From: Caenibacillus caldisaponilyticus | GTDB taxonomy: Bacteria; Bacillota; Bacilli; Bacillales; Sporolactobacillaceae | DNA length: 64,000 nt | Assembly: GCF_002003465.1 (NCBI RefSeq) | Contig: NZ_BDDQ01000005.1 | Location: forward strand, 1 to 64,000 | Direction: 5' to 3' | Part shown: positions 50,283-60,291 of the stretch, one piece after another | How positions within the stretch are numbered: the first letter of the stretch is position 1 | Layout: each line of letters opens with the position of its first letter | Notes under the pieces: generated by a model | What the model was told of the DNA's origin: nothing | Seen by the model: the letters and a program-made list of their open reading frames with translations, nothing else | The model's database searches: none | Position numbers and translations under genes: made by a program

Positions 50283-51488
50283 ATGTGGGTGGAGTTGACA
50301 TTGTTTGGGTTTGCAACGGAACAGTTGGAGAAAAAGGGAAATAAATTTACGGCGGCCGAAATTTTTCAACAACCGAAACTGTGGGAAGAAACCATAAACA
50401 TCATAGAAAACCGGAAGACCGAGATCCAAGCCTTTTTGCAAGACAAACTCATCGACAAGAAGGCAAGGGTGATTTTCACGGGAGCCGGCACCTCGGCTTA
50501 TGTCGGCGATACCGCCGCCCCTTATGTCAGCCGCTTGATTCCGAACCGCGTCGAATCGATTGCGACGACCGATTTGGTCTCGAGCCCCTTGGATTACTTG
50601 AACCCGGACGTTCCGACCGTGCTCGTGTCGTTTGCGCGCAGCGGCAACAGCCCGGAATCCGTCGGGGCCTTTGATCTGGCGCAGCAGCTCGTCAAAGAGA
50701 TTTGGCACATCGTCATCACGTGCAATCCCGACGGCGAGTTGGCGAAAAAAGCGGAGGCGTGTGAAAACGGGTTGGTCCTTTACATGCCGGAGGCTTCCAA
50801 CGACCAAGGCTTTGCGATGACCAGCTCCTTCAGCTGCATGTACATAACGGCGCTGCTGATTTTCGACTTGGACAATCTGGACGCTTCCAAAGCCAAACTG
50901 CGTCCGGTCATTGAACAGGCCAAAGGGATTTTGAACGAACAATATCCAAGCGTTCAAGAACTCGTGCGATTGGGGAAAGGGCGCGTCGTCTATCTCGGTT
51001 CTTCGGTGTTGAAGGGGCTGGCGAAAGAAACCGCTTTGAAAAATCTGGAGTTGACGTCAGGGATCATCCCGACCTTGTCGGAATCGGTATTGGGCTTTCG
51101 CCATGGCCCGAAGTCGATCGTCAATGACGACACGTTGGTGTTCGTTTTCCTGTCCAACGATCCGTATACGCGCAAGTATGAACGCGATCTTTTAAAAGAG
51201 TTGAAGGGTGATGAAGGCCGCCATGTCGTTGTGGCCGTGACGTATGGAAAAGATGAAGCGTTGACCGGCGAAAGCGACAGGGTGCTGACCGTTGCCGAGG
51301 ATGGCGATTTCGATCTGCCGGACAGCTTTATCGCGTTGGATTACCTTTTATACGGCCAGCTGTATGCAATGTTTTCTTCGATGAAGCTCGGCATTCATCC
51401 CGATAATCCACGTCCGGATGGAACAGTGAACCGCGTCGTCAAAGGCGTGACGCTTTATCCGTTTGAACATCGCTCGAAAAGCAGGTGA
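50283..51488 (+). CDS. agaS: SIS-domain ketose/aldose isomerase, AgaS
   Basis: A 401-residue protein with two SIS domains. AgaS acts as galactosamine-6-phosphate deaminase/isomerase giving tagatose 6-phosphate. Seen: RVIFTGAGTSAYVGDTAAPY, LVSFARSGNSPESVGAFDLA, SNDQGFAMTSSFSCM, VVYLGSSVLKGLAKETALK and ESVLGFRHGPKSIVNDDTL, all typical of AgaS/GlmS-like SIS proteins. ATG 50283 is taken as start; TTG 50301 has a better-spaced GGTGGAG and is an alternative. The stop overlaps the next gene by one base. It heads the galactosamine-type operon. Confidence 0.88.
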   Translation: MWVELTLFGFATEQLEKKGNKFTAAEIFQQPKLWEETINIIENRKTEIQAFLQDKLIDKKARVIFTGAGTSAYVGDTAAPYVSRLIPNRVESIATTDLVSSPLDYLNPDVPTVLVSFARSGNSPESVGAFDLAQQLVKEIWHIVITCNPDGELAKKAEACENGLVLYMPEASNDQGFAMTSSFSCMYITALLIFDLDNLDASKAKLRPVIEQAKGILNEQYPSVQELVRLGKGRVVYLGSSVLKGLAKETALKNLELTSGIIPTLSESVLGFRHGPKSIVNDDTLVFVFLSNDPYTRKYERDLLKELKGDEGRHVVVAVTYGKDEALTGESDRVLTVAEDGDFDLPDSFIALDYLLYGQLYAMFSSMKLGIHPDNPRPDGTVNRVVKGVTLYPFEHRSKSR

Positions 51489-52201
51489 TGAAAGTGAAAG
51501 TGACCGTGACGCGGACCTATGAGGAGATGAGCGAAGCCGCCGCTTCTTTTCTCTACGGCCGCATGACGCAAACGACTGGACGGGTCAACATCGGTCTGGC
51601 CACCGGGAAAACGCCGGTCGGCTTGTACGAGCGGTTGGTTGAAAAATTGTCCAGAGGCGCAGACATCGGCCATGTCCATTTCTACAACATCGACGAGTAT
51701 TGCGGGGTTGACCGCACGCGAGCAGGAACGTGCACCCGATATTTAAACGATCGCTTTTACCGAATCGCGCAGATTGATGATGGCAACATTCATTGGTTGC
51801 ATGAAGAAAATGCCGGCGGTTTCGATAAAGACATTGAGCGGCATGGCGGATTCGACACGATTCTCTTGGGGCTGGGGGAAAACGGGCATATCGCCTTTAA
51901 TGAACCCGGTACCGCATTTGCCACGCTCACCCATATCGTTGAGATCGCACCGGCCTCAAAACATCAGCACAGCGAAGAATTCGGCGGATACGATCGCGTG
52001 CCCGACAAGGCCGTGACCGTCGGCATAAAAACCATCATGCATGCGCAACACATCGTCTTAATAGCCAACGGGAGTCATAAGGCCGATATATTAAGGGAAA
52101 GCTTAACAGGGCCGATTACGGAGTCCGTCCCCGCATCGATATTGCAGCTTCATCCGAACTTGCACGTCTTTGCGGACAACGAGGCGGCCGCTTGGCTTTG
52201 A
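51488..52201 (+). CDS. Glucosamine/galactosamine-6-phosphate isomerase (NagB/AgaI-like)
   Basis: A 237-residue protein of the NagB/6-phosphogluconolactonase fold. Seen: VNIGLATGKTPVGLYERL, FYNIDEYCGV with the catalytic aspartate, GFDTILLGLGENGHIAFNEPG and VTVGIKTIMHA. In aga clusters this position is often held by AgaI, whose role is debated since AgaS can do the deamination. Starts at ATG 51488, overlapping the agaS stop. Deamination of amino-sugar phosphates is the family activity; the galacto preference is inferred. Confidence 0.85.
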   Translation: MKVKVTVTRTYEEMSEAAASFLYGRMTQTTGRVNIGLATGKTPVGLYERLVEKLSRGADIGHVHFYNIDEYCGVDRTRAGTCTRYLNDRFYRIAQIDDGNIHWLHEENAGGFDKDIERHGGFDTILLGLGENGHIAFNEPGTAFATLTHIVEIAPASKHQHSEEFGGYDRVPDKAVTVGIKTIMHAQHIVLIANGSHKADILRESLTGPITESVPASILQLHPNLHVFADNEAAAWL

Positions 52202-52300
52202 TGGCTCATTGGCGATTTCATCGGAATCCGCCGTTATAGTAGCCGTGTGACATCTATTTAAAGAAAATTATTAACAATAGCAACCAGGAGGAAAGCAAAC

Positions 52301-52774
52301 ATGGGAACACCAAACATTTTGCTCACACGCATTGACAACAGGCTGGTTCACGGACAAGTGGGGGTGACTTGGACGACATCGCTCGGCGCCAATTTGTTGG
52401 TCGTCGTTGATGATGAAACGGCAAACGATCCGCTCCAACAACAGCTGATGGAAGCGACGGCGAAATCATCCGGAGCCGGCATCCGCTTCTTTACCGTGCA
52501 AAAAACGATCGACATCATCCATAAAGCGGCGCCGCATCAAAAAATCTTTATCGTCTGCCGGACGCCTGAAGTCGTCCGCCAACTGGTCGACGGTGGCGTG
52601 CCGATCAAGGATGTCAACGTCGGAAACATGCACTTTTCTCAAGGCAAAAGACCGATCACGAAAAAAGTGTATGTCGACGACAAAGATTTGGAAGATTTGC
52701 GCTACATTCAATCGAAAGGCATTAATGTATTTATTCAAGATACACCAGGCGATCCCAAACATTACATTGAATAG
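52301..52774 (+). CDS. PTS mannose/sorbose-family EIIB
   Basis: A 157-residue EIIB whose phosphorylated residue is H17 in RIDNRLVHGQVGVTW, the hallmark of the mannose family (histidine instead of cysteine). Also KIFIVCRTPEVVRQLVDGG and the NVGNMHFSQGKRPIT segment typical of AgaB/AgaV. ATG 52301 follows CAGGAGGAAAGCAAAC. It starts a run of four PTS genes with 0-12 bases between them. The expected substrate is galactosamine or N-acetylgalactosamine. Confidence 0.92.
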   Translation: MGTPNILLTRIDNRLVHGQVGVTWTTSLGANLLVVVDDETANDPLQQQLMEATAKSSGAGIRFFTVQKTIDIIHKAAPHQKIFIVCRTPEVVRQLVDGGVPIKDVNVGNMHFSQGKRPITKKVYVDDKDLEDLRYIQSKGINVFIQDTPGDPKHYIE

Positions 52775-52786
52775 GAAGTGATGATG

Positions 52787-53587
52787 ATGGACATTACGTT
52801 GACACAAGGCATTATTCTTGCGGTTATTGCCATCATTGCAGGTTTTGACTTTTGGTTGGAAGGCTTGTACATTTTCCGGCCGATGATCGTCTGTACCTTA
52901 ACCGGCATGGCTCTGGGCGACACGACGCTCGGCGTGGTCGCCGGCGGTTTAACGGAGCTCGCCTTTGCCGGTTTGACGCCCGCGGGCGGCACACAACCGC
53001 CGAACCCGATTTTGGCCGGCGTCATGACGGTCGTTCTCGCCCATACGACGGGGAGCAATCCGTCGACCGCGATCGGTTTGGCCTTACCGTTCAGTTTTCT
53101 CATGCAATACATCATCTTATTCTATTATTCTATCTTCTCCGTATTCATGCAAAAAGCGGACAAGTATGCGGAAGAAGCGGACACGAAAGGCTTTGCGCGC
53201 ATTACCATCCTGCCGATGGTGATCGTCGCCTTGACCTACGGCGTCGTCGTTTTCTTGAGCGCTTATGTCGCGCAAGAACCGATGAAGGATTTGGTCAACG
53301 CGATGCCCAAATGGCTCAGCCACGGTTTCGAAATCGCCGGGGGCATTTTGCCGGCGGTCGGTTTCGGTTTGTTAATGAAAGTCATGTTGAAAGGCAAATA
53401 TCTGCCCTACTTGATGATCGGTTTTCTCGCGGCAAGCTTTATCAAATTCGGCAATTTGCTGCCTGTAGCGGTCATCGGCGCGGCTGCGGCGATCTATCAA
53501 TTCTATAACGACAAAGAAAAAGCTGAGCTGGAAAAGAGAGTCGCGGAAAGCGGAAATGTGGGAGGAGGCTATGAAGATGGCATCTAA
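52787..53587 (+). CDS. PTS mannose/sorbose-family EIIC
   Basis: A 266-residue membrane component (IIC, sorbose type). Seen: FDFWLEGLYIFRPMIVCTL, GDTTLGVVAGGLTELAFAG, TPAGGTQPPNPILAGVM and PKWLSHGFEIAGGILPAVGF. Four clustered ATG codons occur; 52787 (MDITLT) has the best distance, eight bases, from AGGAAG. The gene overlaps the EIID start by 11 bases. Confidence 0.92.
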   Translation: MDITLTQGIILAVIAIIAGFDFWLEGLYIFRPMIVCTLTGMALGDTTLGVVAGGLTELAFAGLTPAGGTQPPNPILAGVMTVVLAHTTGSNPSTAIGLALPFSFLMQYIILFYYSIFSVFMQKADKYAEEADTKGFARITILPMVIVALTYGVVVFLSAYVAQEPMKDLVNAMPKWLSHGFEIAGGILPAVGFGLLMKVMLKGKYLPYLMIGFLAASFIKFGNLLPVAVIGAAAAIYQFYNDKEKAELEKRVAESGNVGGGYEDGI

Positions 53588-54398
53588 TGCAACGGAGACC
53601 AGAGAGAATCAAAAAGTATTGACGAAGCGCGATATCACGAAATTGGGGCTGCGTTCCGTACTCCTCCAAGCGAGTTTCAACTATGAACGCATGCAGGCCG
53701 GCGGTTGGCTGTATGCCATGCTGCCGTTCTTGAAGAAAATCTATAAGAACGACAAAAAAGGCTTATCCGAAGCGATGAAGGATCATCTGGAGTTTATTAA
53801 CACCAGCCCGCCGCTCGTGCCTTTCCTTATGGGCCTCATTTTGTCGCTGGAGGAAAGCAAAGAAAAACGGAATACCATTAACGGCTTGAAAGTCGCCTTG
53901 TTCGGCCCCTTGGCCGGCATCGGGGATGCGATTTTCTGGTTTACGATTTTGCCCATCGTGGCGGGCATCACGGCTTCGTTCTGTAAAGACGGCAACATTT
54001 TAGGTCCGATCATTTTCTTCCTTGTCTATTTGGCCATCTTCCTGATGAGAATCTTTTGGGCGCACACGGGTTATTCCCTGGGCGTTCGGGCGATCGCCAA
54101 GATCAAGGACAATTCGGAAGTCATTTCGAAGGCCGCTTCCATTCTCGGCGTGACGGTCATTGGCGGTTTGATCGCGACTTATGTGCACATCAACGTGCTC
54201 GCGTCGTTTAAAATCAGCCCCGGCCATAGCATTTCGTTGCAAAAAGATTTCTTTGATCACATCTTCCCGAACATTCTGCCGTTGGGCTATACGTTCTTGA
54301 TGTACTATTTCTTGAAGAAGAAAAATGTCAGTCCCGTCATTCTGATTCTTGTCACCTTTGTGATGGCGATCATTCTTTCGTTCTTGGGAGTGTTGTAA
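53577..54398 (+). CDS. PTS mannose/sorbose-family EIID
   Basis: A 273-residue membrane component (IID). Seen: LGLRSVLLQASFNYERMQAG, the hallmark WLYAMLPFLKKIY, NTSPPLVPFLMGLILSLEE, LKVALFGPLAGIGDAIFWFT and the C-terminal FDHIFPNILPLGYTFLMYY. ATG 53577 is eight bases after GGAGGAGG; ATG 53571 is too close to it. Coupled by overlap to EIIC. Confidence 0.92.
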   Translation: MASNATETRENQKVLTKRDITKLGLRSVLLQASFNYERMQAGGWLYAMLPFLKKIYKNDKKGLSEAMKDHLEFINTSPPLVPFLMGLILSLEESKEKRNTINGLKVALFGPLAGIGDAIFWFTILPIVAGITASFCKDGNILGPIIFFLVYLAIFLMRIFWAHTGYSLGVRAIAKIKDNSEVISKAASILGVTVIGGLIATYVHINVLASFKISPGHSISLQKDFFDHIFPNILPLGYTFLMYYFLKKKNVSPVILILVTFVMAIILSFLGVL

Positions 54399-54827
54399 GT
54401 GAAAAAGATTGTGGTGACCGGACACGGCCAGTTCGCAACGGGGATTAAAAGTACAGTGGAGCTTCTCGCTGGCGATAACCCAGATCTCTACTTTGTCGAC
54501 TTCATCGCGGGAGAATCCGACCAGGATCTCAAACAAAAGTTTGAGCGCATTCTAGAAGAAAATGACGGAAACGACATTCTCTTCTTCTGCGATTTAATCG
54601 GCGGTACACCGTTTAAAACCGCGGCGTCGCTTGCCTATGACAATGAGCGCATCGAAGTCGTTGCCGGCTGCAACGTCGGCGCCTTGCTCGACGCCATTTT
54701 TACAAAAGAAACGGAAGATCTCGCCTCTTTGGCGCGGCGGGTCGTTTCCGTCAGCCAAAACGCCACGGGCGTCTTCGAAAAAAGGAAAACCGTGGAAACG
54801 GAAGCCGTGGAAACCGACGGCATCTGA
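54399..54827 (+). CDS. PTS mannose-family EIIA
   Basis: A 142-residue cytoplasmic EIIA. The phosphohistidine is H9 in IVVTGHGQFATGIKST; also FCDLIGGTPFKTAASLA and VVAGCNVGALLDA, typical of the AgaF/ManX IIA domain. It starts with GTG directly after the EIID stop. The last 15 residues are acidic and repetitive (KTVETEAVETDG), probably disordered. A terminator follows four bases after the gene. Confidence 0.92.
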   Translation: MKKIVVTGHGQFATGIKSTVELLAGDNPDLYFVDFIAGESDQDLKQKFERILEENDGNDILFFCDLIGGTPFKTAASLAYDNERIEVVAGCNVGALLDAIFTKETEDLASLARRVVSVSQNATGVFEKRKTVETEAVETDGI

Positions 54828-54830
54828 TGG

Positions 54831-54858
54831 AAAAGGTTCCTCCGTTGAGGAACCTTTT
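54831..54858 (+). terminator. Rho-independent terminator after the PTS genes
   Basis: AAAAGGTTCCTC (54831-54842) and GAGGAACCTTTT (54847-54858) with a 4-base loop: a perfect 12-bp stem ending in T4. Confidence 0.93.
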
Positions 54859-54919
54859 CATCATGGAATAGAGGGGCGCGGCAAAACGCCTTTTATTCGG
54901 CGGGCGAGCGTGCGGATAA

Positions 54920-55885
<966 letters not shown>

Positions 55886-56182
55886 ATGGACGACCTTGAT
55901 CGCTCACGGCAAGGCGGAGCCACCGCTTGTTTAGGTGGGTTCGTCTTGTGGGAAAAGACACTCAAAGCAGCCGCCAAGGTGTGCGCGATTGCCAAAAGGC
56001 CAGATGATGGATCGCCTGGATTTGGATGATTCGAAAGTGGAGCAAAATCGGCGGATTGTACCTATTATGGGACTCGTGAATGACTTGAGAAGGGTCGCGC
56101 CTGGATTCACGCGCCGGATCCGGGCGGCTGCAAGAAACCTCGAGAAACAAGAGTGCAAAAAAGGTTAATGAACGGCGGAATC

Positions 56183-57220
56183 ATGCCAACGCGTAAAAAT
56201 GAGGTGACGGGATGTGAAGCGACTTTGATGAAGGATGATCAGTTTTCTGCCCATTGCTGGAACGCTGAAGAGAAGTGCCGGCGTCTCGTGACCGTGACCT
56301 TGAATCCCGCGATTGATACGATGTATCGATTGGACGCCCTCCGGATCGGGGCGTCCAATCGCACCGACGCTCCGCTCCGCACGGCCGGCGGCAAGGGGTT
56401 GAATGTTTCACGAGTGGCCCGCCTTTTGGGCGCGGAAGTCGTTGCGACAGGATTTCTCGGCGGGAATAACGGCCGGTGGATTCGTGAAGAGCTTGCGAAA
56501 TTGGGAATAGACGACCGATTTGTGGAGATTGCAGGCGAAACGCGGGTATGCCTTGCCTTCATCGATGCCAACGGCACCCAAACCGAAGTCTTGGAAAAAG
56601 GCCCGGTCATTCAGCCCGCGGAAGTGGAGGCCTTTCGGCATCGCCTGGCCGAAATCCTCGCGGCGGGAGGAGTTGTCGTCGTCAGCGGTTCGCTCCCCCG
56701 GGGTGTCTCGTCAGAGCTGTACCGGAGGATCATCCGCGATGCCTCTCAGAGAGGAATCAAAGTGTTATTGGATACGAGCGGCTCGGCTTTAATGGACGGC
56801 CTGGCCGAGCGCCCGTATATGATCAAGCCGAATCGTCAGGAACTTGAGCAAATCCTCGGGCGTTCGATCACGACCGAACGCGAGATTTGGCGGGCGCTCG
56901 ATCATTTTTATGAAACGTATGCCGTTCCGCTCATCGTTGTCTCAGACGGGGAACGGGGCGCCTTCATCTCGCTTGAAGGCCGGCATTATAGAATGACTGC
57001 GGCGAAAGTCCAAACCGTCAGCGCGGTCGGCTCCGGCGATGCTTTTGTCGCCGGCCTCGCCGTCGGCCTTGTCAACGGAGACACCATCGAAGAGGCGCTG
57101 ACGCTTGCTGCGGCCTGCGGAGCCGCCAACGCCGCCGAACCGCTCACCGGTTACGTCAATCCCGAAAAGGTCCAGGAATTAAAAAAACAAATCGTATGGG
57201 GGACAGTCCCCGAATTTTAA
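56183..57220 (+). CDS. PfkB-family tagatose-6-phosphate kinase / 1-phosphofructokinase type
   Basis: A kinase of about 330-345 residues in the LacC/FruK group. Seen: RLVTVTLNPAIDTMYRLDAL, GGKGLNVSRVARLLGAEV, VSGSLPRGVSSELYRRI, YMIKPNRQELEQIL and VSAVGSGDAFVAGLAVG with the catalytic aspartate. Expected to make tagatose 1,6-bisphosphate from AgaS product. The N-terminus is uncertain: LacC proteins begin just before VTVTLNP, but ATGs lie at 56168, 56183 and 56228, none with an ideal ribosome binding site. The last codons (WGTVPEF) are in the palindromic repeat at 57198. The region 55,886-56,182 has only a weak hairpin (55918-55945). Confidence 0.85.
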   Translation: MPTRKNEVTGCEATLMKDDQFSAHCWNAEEKCRRLVTVTLNPAIDTMYRLDALRIGASNRTDAPLRTAGGKGLNVSRVARLLGAEVVATGFLGGNNGRWIREELAKLGIDDRFVEIAGETRVCLAFIDANGTQTEVLEKGPVIQPAEVEAFRHRLAEILAAGGVVVVSGSLPRGVSSELYRRIIRDASQRGIKVLLDTSGSALMDGLAERPYMIKPNRQELEQILGRSITTEREIWRALDHFYETYAVPLIVVSDGERGAFISLEGRHYRMTAAKVQTVSAVGSGDAFVAGLAVGLVNGDTIEEALTLAAACGAANAAEPLTGYVNPEKVQELKKQIVWGTVPEF

Positions 57221-57321
57221 TCCATACGTATTAAATTTTTCATACAACAAATGTACTATAACCCTTGATTTTCAAGGGTTTTCTTGCTTTAACACTTTAA
57301 AGCATTGGGGGACAGTCCCCC
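57198..57321. repeat. Palindromic repeat unit downstream of the kinase gene
   Basis: GGGGGACAGTCCCCG (57198-57212) and GGGGGACAGTCCCCC (57307-57321) are exactly 109 bp apart. The 94-base segment between contains AACCCTTG-ATTTT-CAAGGGTT (57261-57281), the same hairpin as at 48938, and ends CTTTAAAGCATT. Orientation is the same as the array at 48875. Confidence 0.92.
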
Positions 57322-57430
57322 AATCTTTGCACAATACGATGTGGGACGTTTGGTCTATAATTTGCAATTCTCTTGCTTTAAATTAAAAGTGAGCACCGGA
57401 TAGAGGGGTAGGCAAGGGAGGCATCACCCG

Positions 57431-59541
57431 ATGGCACTGGATCAGCGCAGTTGTTCCATTTTGAATCACCTTGTGCATGCGGACGGGTATGTGACCATTC
57501 CGTTTTTAACGGAAACTTTCCGGGTGTCGCGCCGGACCATTTACTACGATCTCGATAAAATTGACGACTGGCTGAAAGAACGGGGTTATTCGCCGCTGAA
57601 AAAAATTCGCAACGCCGGTGTTTATTTGGAGGAAAAAGAGAAGCGAAAAATCCAGGAAGACATCAAAACCCTCAATGAGCGGGATTACGAGTATACGACG
57701 AAGGAAAGACAAGCTTGGATCATTTTGCATTTAATGACGACGGACCGTCCCGTCTTTATAGATGATCTCTCCCAACTTTTCCGGGTCAGCCGTAATACGA
57801 TCATTGAGGATATTAAAATTTTAAAAAACCGTCTTGACGGATTTCAGGTGGCTTTGCTGTCTGATCGGAGGAAAGGCTACCTCATTGAGGGCGACGAGAA
57901 AAGCTGTCGGAAGGCGATGGTCTATTATTTATCGGTGATTTTTCCCGAACATGCTTGGTCCGTTTTAGAAATAAACAAGCAAAAGCTGTTTCGTCACGAA
58001 GGCGCCATGGTGTTTCCGTCCCTTCATCCGCGTGTTTTTGACGACCTAGTGCACTTCATTCAACGATGTGAAACCCAATTTGAGTTGGAATACACCGATG
58101 ATGTCCATCGTCAGCTGGCCATTCGTCTGATCTTTATCCTTCGCCGCATTCAGTTGGATCGGGTGGTGCGCTTCGATCCGATCGAAAAGGATGTTCTGAG
58201 CGATACACCGGAAAAAGCATTGGCACAAAGATTAATGGAGCACTTGGCTCATGTCTACCGACTGGACATTCCCGATGATGAGATTTATTACTTAGCTACC
58301 CATTTTTTGGGTGCCCGGGTCAACGATCTTCGCGTGCAAGAAACCGACAGCCGCGATATCAAAAAGTTGGCCGTGATCATTAAAAAAATGATTGATGATT
58401 TTGAGAAGTTGGCGCTCGTCCAATTCCAAGATCGGGAACAAATGGAACGCAACATGCTGATCCATTTAAAATCGGCGTATTACCGCTTAATCTATGATAT
58501 TCAAATGATCAATCCCGTTGCTGAGCAAGTGATTGAACACTATCCGGAAATTTATCATTTAACGGAAAAGGTGATCCACCGTCTCGAAGCGGTGGTGCAA
58601 AAACCTGTGCCGGAAAATGAAATCGCCTTCATGGCCCTGCACTTTGGAGGCTGGCTGCGCCGTGAAGGCTTACGGGTCCGAAAAAAAAGTAAAGTATTAG
58701 TCGTTTGCGCCAATGGCGTCGGCACGTCGCGGATGTTGCAACAACAATTGGAGGAATGGTTTCCGTCCATCGAAATCATCCGTACGGCGACGACCAGGAA
58801 TTATCACCAATATAAACATCAGGCCGATTTCATCATTTCGACCACACCATTGGCTGATGGCGATCCGTCCGTGTCAGCCCGATTCTAACTGAGGCCCAGC
58901 TTTTGGAACTGCAAAAGAAGTTGGCATTGAAAACGGAGGTGCCCCGAAGGCGCCATCTGTCGGTCGAGACGATTCTGGAAATCGTCGAACAGCATGCAAC
59001 AATTGCAGACCGATCGGGGCTTTATCAAGCATTGCAAGGCTATTTGCATCAGCCGGAAATCGTGGGCATGCACCGAGAAAAACCGGGATTGGCTGACCTG
59101 CTCTCAAGCGATACGGTTCAGATCAAAGATTCCGTGGCGAACTGGGAGGCCGCCATTCGAATAGCGGCTGAGCCGCTTCTCCTTAAACAAGCGATCGAAG
59201 ACCGTTATGTGGATGCCATGCTGCAAAATGTCCAAACGATGGGACCGTATATGGTAATCGCCCCGCGCGTAGCGGTTCCGCATGCCAGACCCGAAGACGG
59301 GGTGCGGGAATTGGGGTTAAGCGTCTTGAAGCTGCGGCAGGCGATTCCGTTTCCGGATGAACACCATCTGGTGCAACTGATCGTCGTTCTCGCGGCGACG
59401 GACGATGAAAGACACCTGAAAGCCTTGTCGCAATTGTCCCGCTTGCTCAGCCGAAAAGAAGGGTTTCAAGCTCTGCTTGCGTCACAAAACGAACAGGAGT
59501 TGTTGGCCCTTTTGCGGCCGACTGGCATCAAACATGGATAG
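57431..59541 (+). pseudogene. BglG/MtlR-type PRD transcriptional regulator, frameshifted
   Basis: Two frames form a protein of about 703 residues: DeoR-type and Mga-type helix-turn-helices (FLTETFRVSRRTIYYDLDKI; LSQLFRVSRNTIIEDIKIL), two PRD domains (about 185-400), an EIIB-gat-like domain (KVLVVCANGVGTSRML) and, in the second frame, an EIIA-2 domain (RVAVPHARPEDGVRELG). The first frame ends at 58888 (DGDPSVSARF, stop). The second reads VSPILTEAQLLELQKK from about 58876. One missing base near 58872 accounts for the break. Intact homologues are PTS-controlled activators of the adjacent operon. If real, the break removes the EIIA domain only, and the N-terminal product could still bind DNA. ATG 57431 after AAGGGAGG. 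Confidence 0.85.
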
Positions 59542-59553
59542 AAGGAGAGACCG

Positions 59554-59991
59554 ATGAAGTTTTTGGAGAGAGACCTTGTCGATTTAAACGTCGACGCGGA
59601 CAGCCCCGAGCACGCGATCCGGGCAGCCGGCCAGCTTCTGGCCGATGCGGACGCGGTATCGCCGGCTTATATAAATGCCATGATTCAATCTTATCGCAAA
59701 AACGGTCCGTATTTTGTATTGGCGCCGCATTTGGCGATTCCCCACGCACGACCGGAGGATGGGGTGAAAGAGGCCGCCATATCGATGATTCGTTTAGAAA
59801 AACCCGTCGTTTTCGGCCATTCCGCACATGATCCGGTACGGTTGGTTTTCGCATTGGGCGCCTCAACATCGGACGAACATCTCATGCTGTTAAAGCGCCT
59901 CATGCAATTGCTCAGTCGTAAAGAACATATCGACATGTTGTTAAAAGTGCAATCCTATCAGGACATGCTGCCGATTTTGGGAGGGAAATAG
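59554..59991 (+). CDS. PTS EIIA component (ascorbate/mannitol type)
   Basis: A 145-residue EIIA-2 protein with the phosphohistidine H64 in APHLAIPHARPEDGVKE, and HLMLLKRLMQLLSRKEHIDM. It resembles UlaC/SgaA and is also like the EIIA domain of the regulator just upstream. ATG 59554 after GAAGGAGAGACCG. One base separates it from the EIIB gene. Confidence 0.9.
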   Translation: MKFLERDLVDLNVDADSPEHAIRAAGQLLADADAVSPAYINAMIQSYRKNGPYFVLAPHLAIPHARPEDGVKEAAISMIRLEKPVVFGHSAHDPVRLVFALGASTSDEHLMLLKRLMQLLSRKEHIDMLLKVQSYQDMLPILGGK

Positions 59992-59992
59992 G

Positions 59993-60262
59993 ATGAAAAT
60001 ACTTTGCGTGTGCGGATTGGGACAAGGAACGAGTTTGATTTTGCGCATGAACGTGGAGACCGTGCTCAACGAATTGGGCGTCACAGCGGACGTCGAGCAT
60101 ATGGATGTTTCCAGCGCCTCGAGCATGCAGGCCGATTATATCATCACTAATAGTGAACTGGCCAAGTCTTTGGGCGACCACGACGCGACGATCATTTTGG
60201 TGGAAAACTATTTTGATCAAGAAGAAATAAAAACGGCATTGGAGAAACATCTGAGCCAGTAA
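59993..60262 (+). CDS. PTS ascorbate-type EIIB component
   Basis: An 89-residue EIIB of the lactose/galactitol/ascorbate superfamily. The phosphocysteine is C7 in ILCVCGLGQGTSLILRM, and IITNSELAKSL and VENYFDQEEI are UlaB-like. ATG 59993 directly follows the EIIA gene; GGGAGGGAAATAGG is its ribosome binding site. Confidence 0.9.
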   Translation: MKILCVCGLGQGTSLILRMNVETVLNELGVTADVEHMDVSSASSMQADYIITNSELAKSLGDHDATIILVENYFDQEEIKTALEKHLSQ

Positions 60263-60291
60263 TCTCATAACTTTTAAGGAGTGTGTGGAGC

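Noticed and set aside
55935-56168. 77-codon frame between the aldolase and the kinase
   Set aside because: No family resemblance and only a poor ribosome binding site; a chance frame is more likely.
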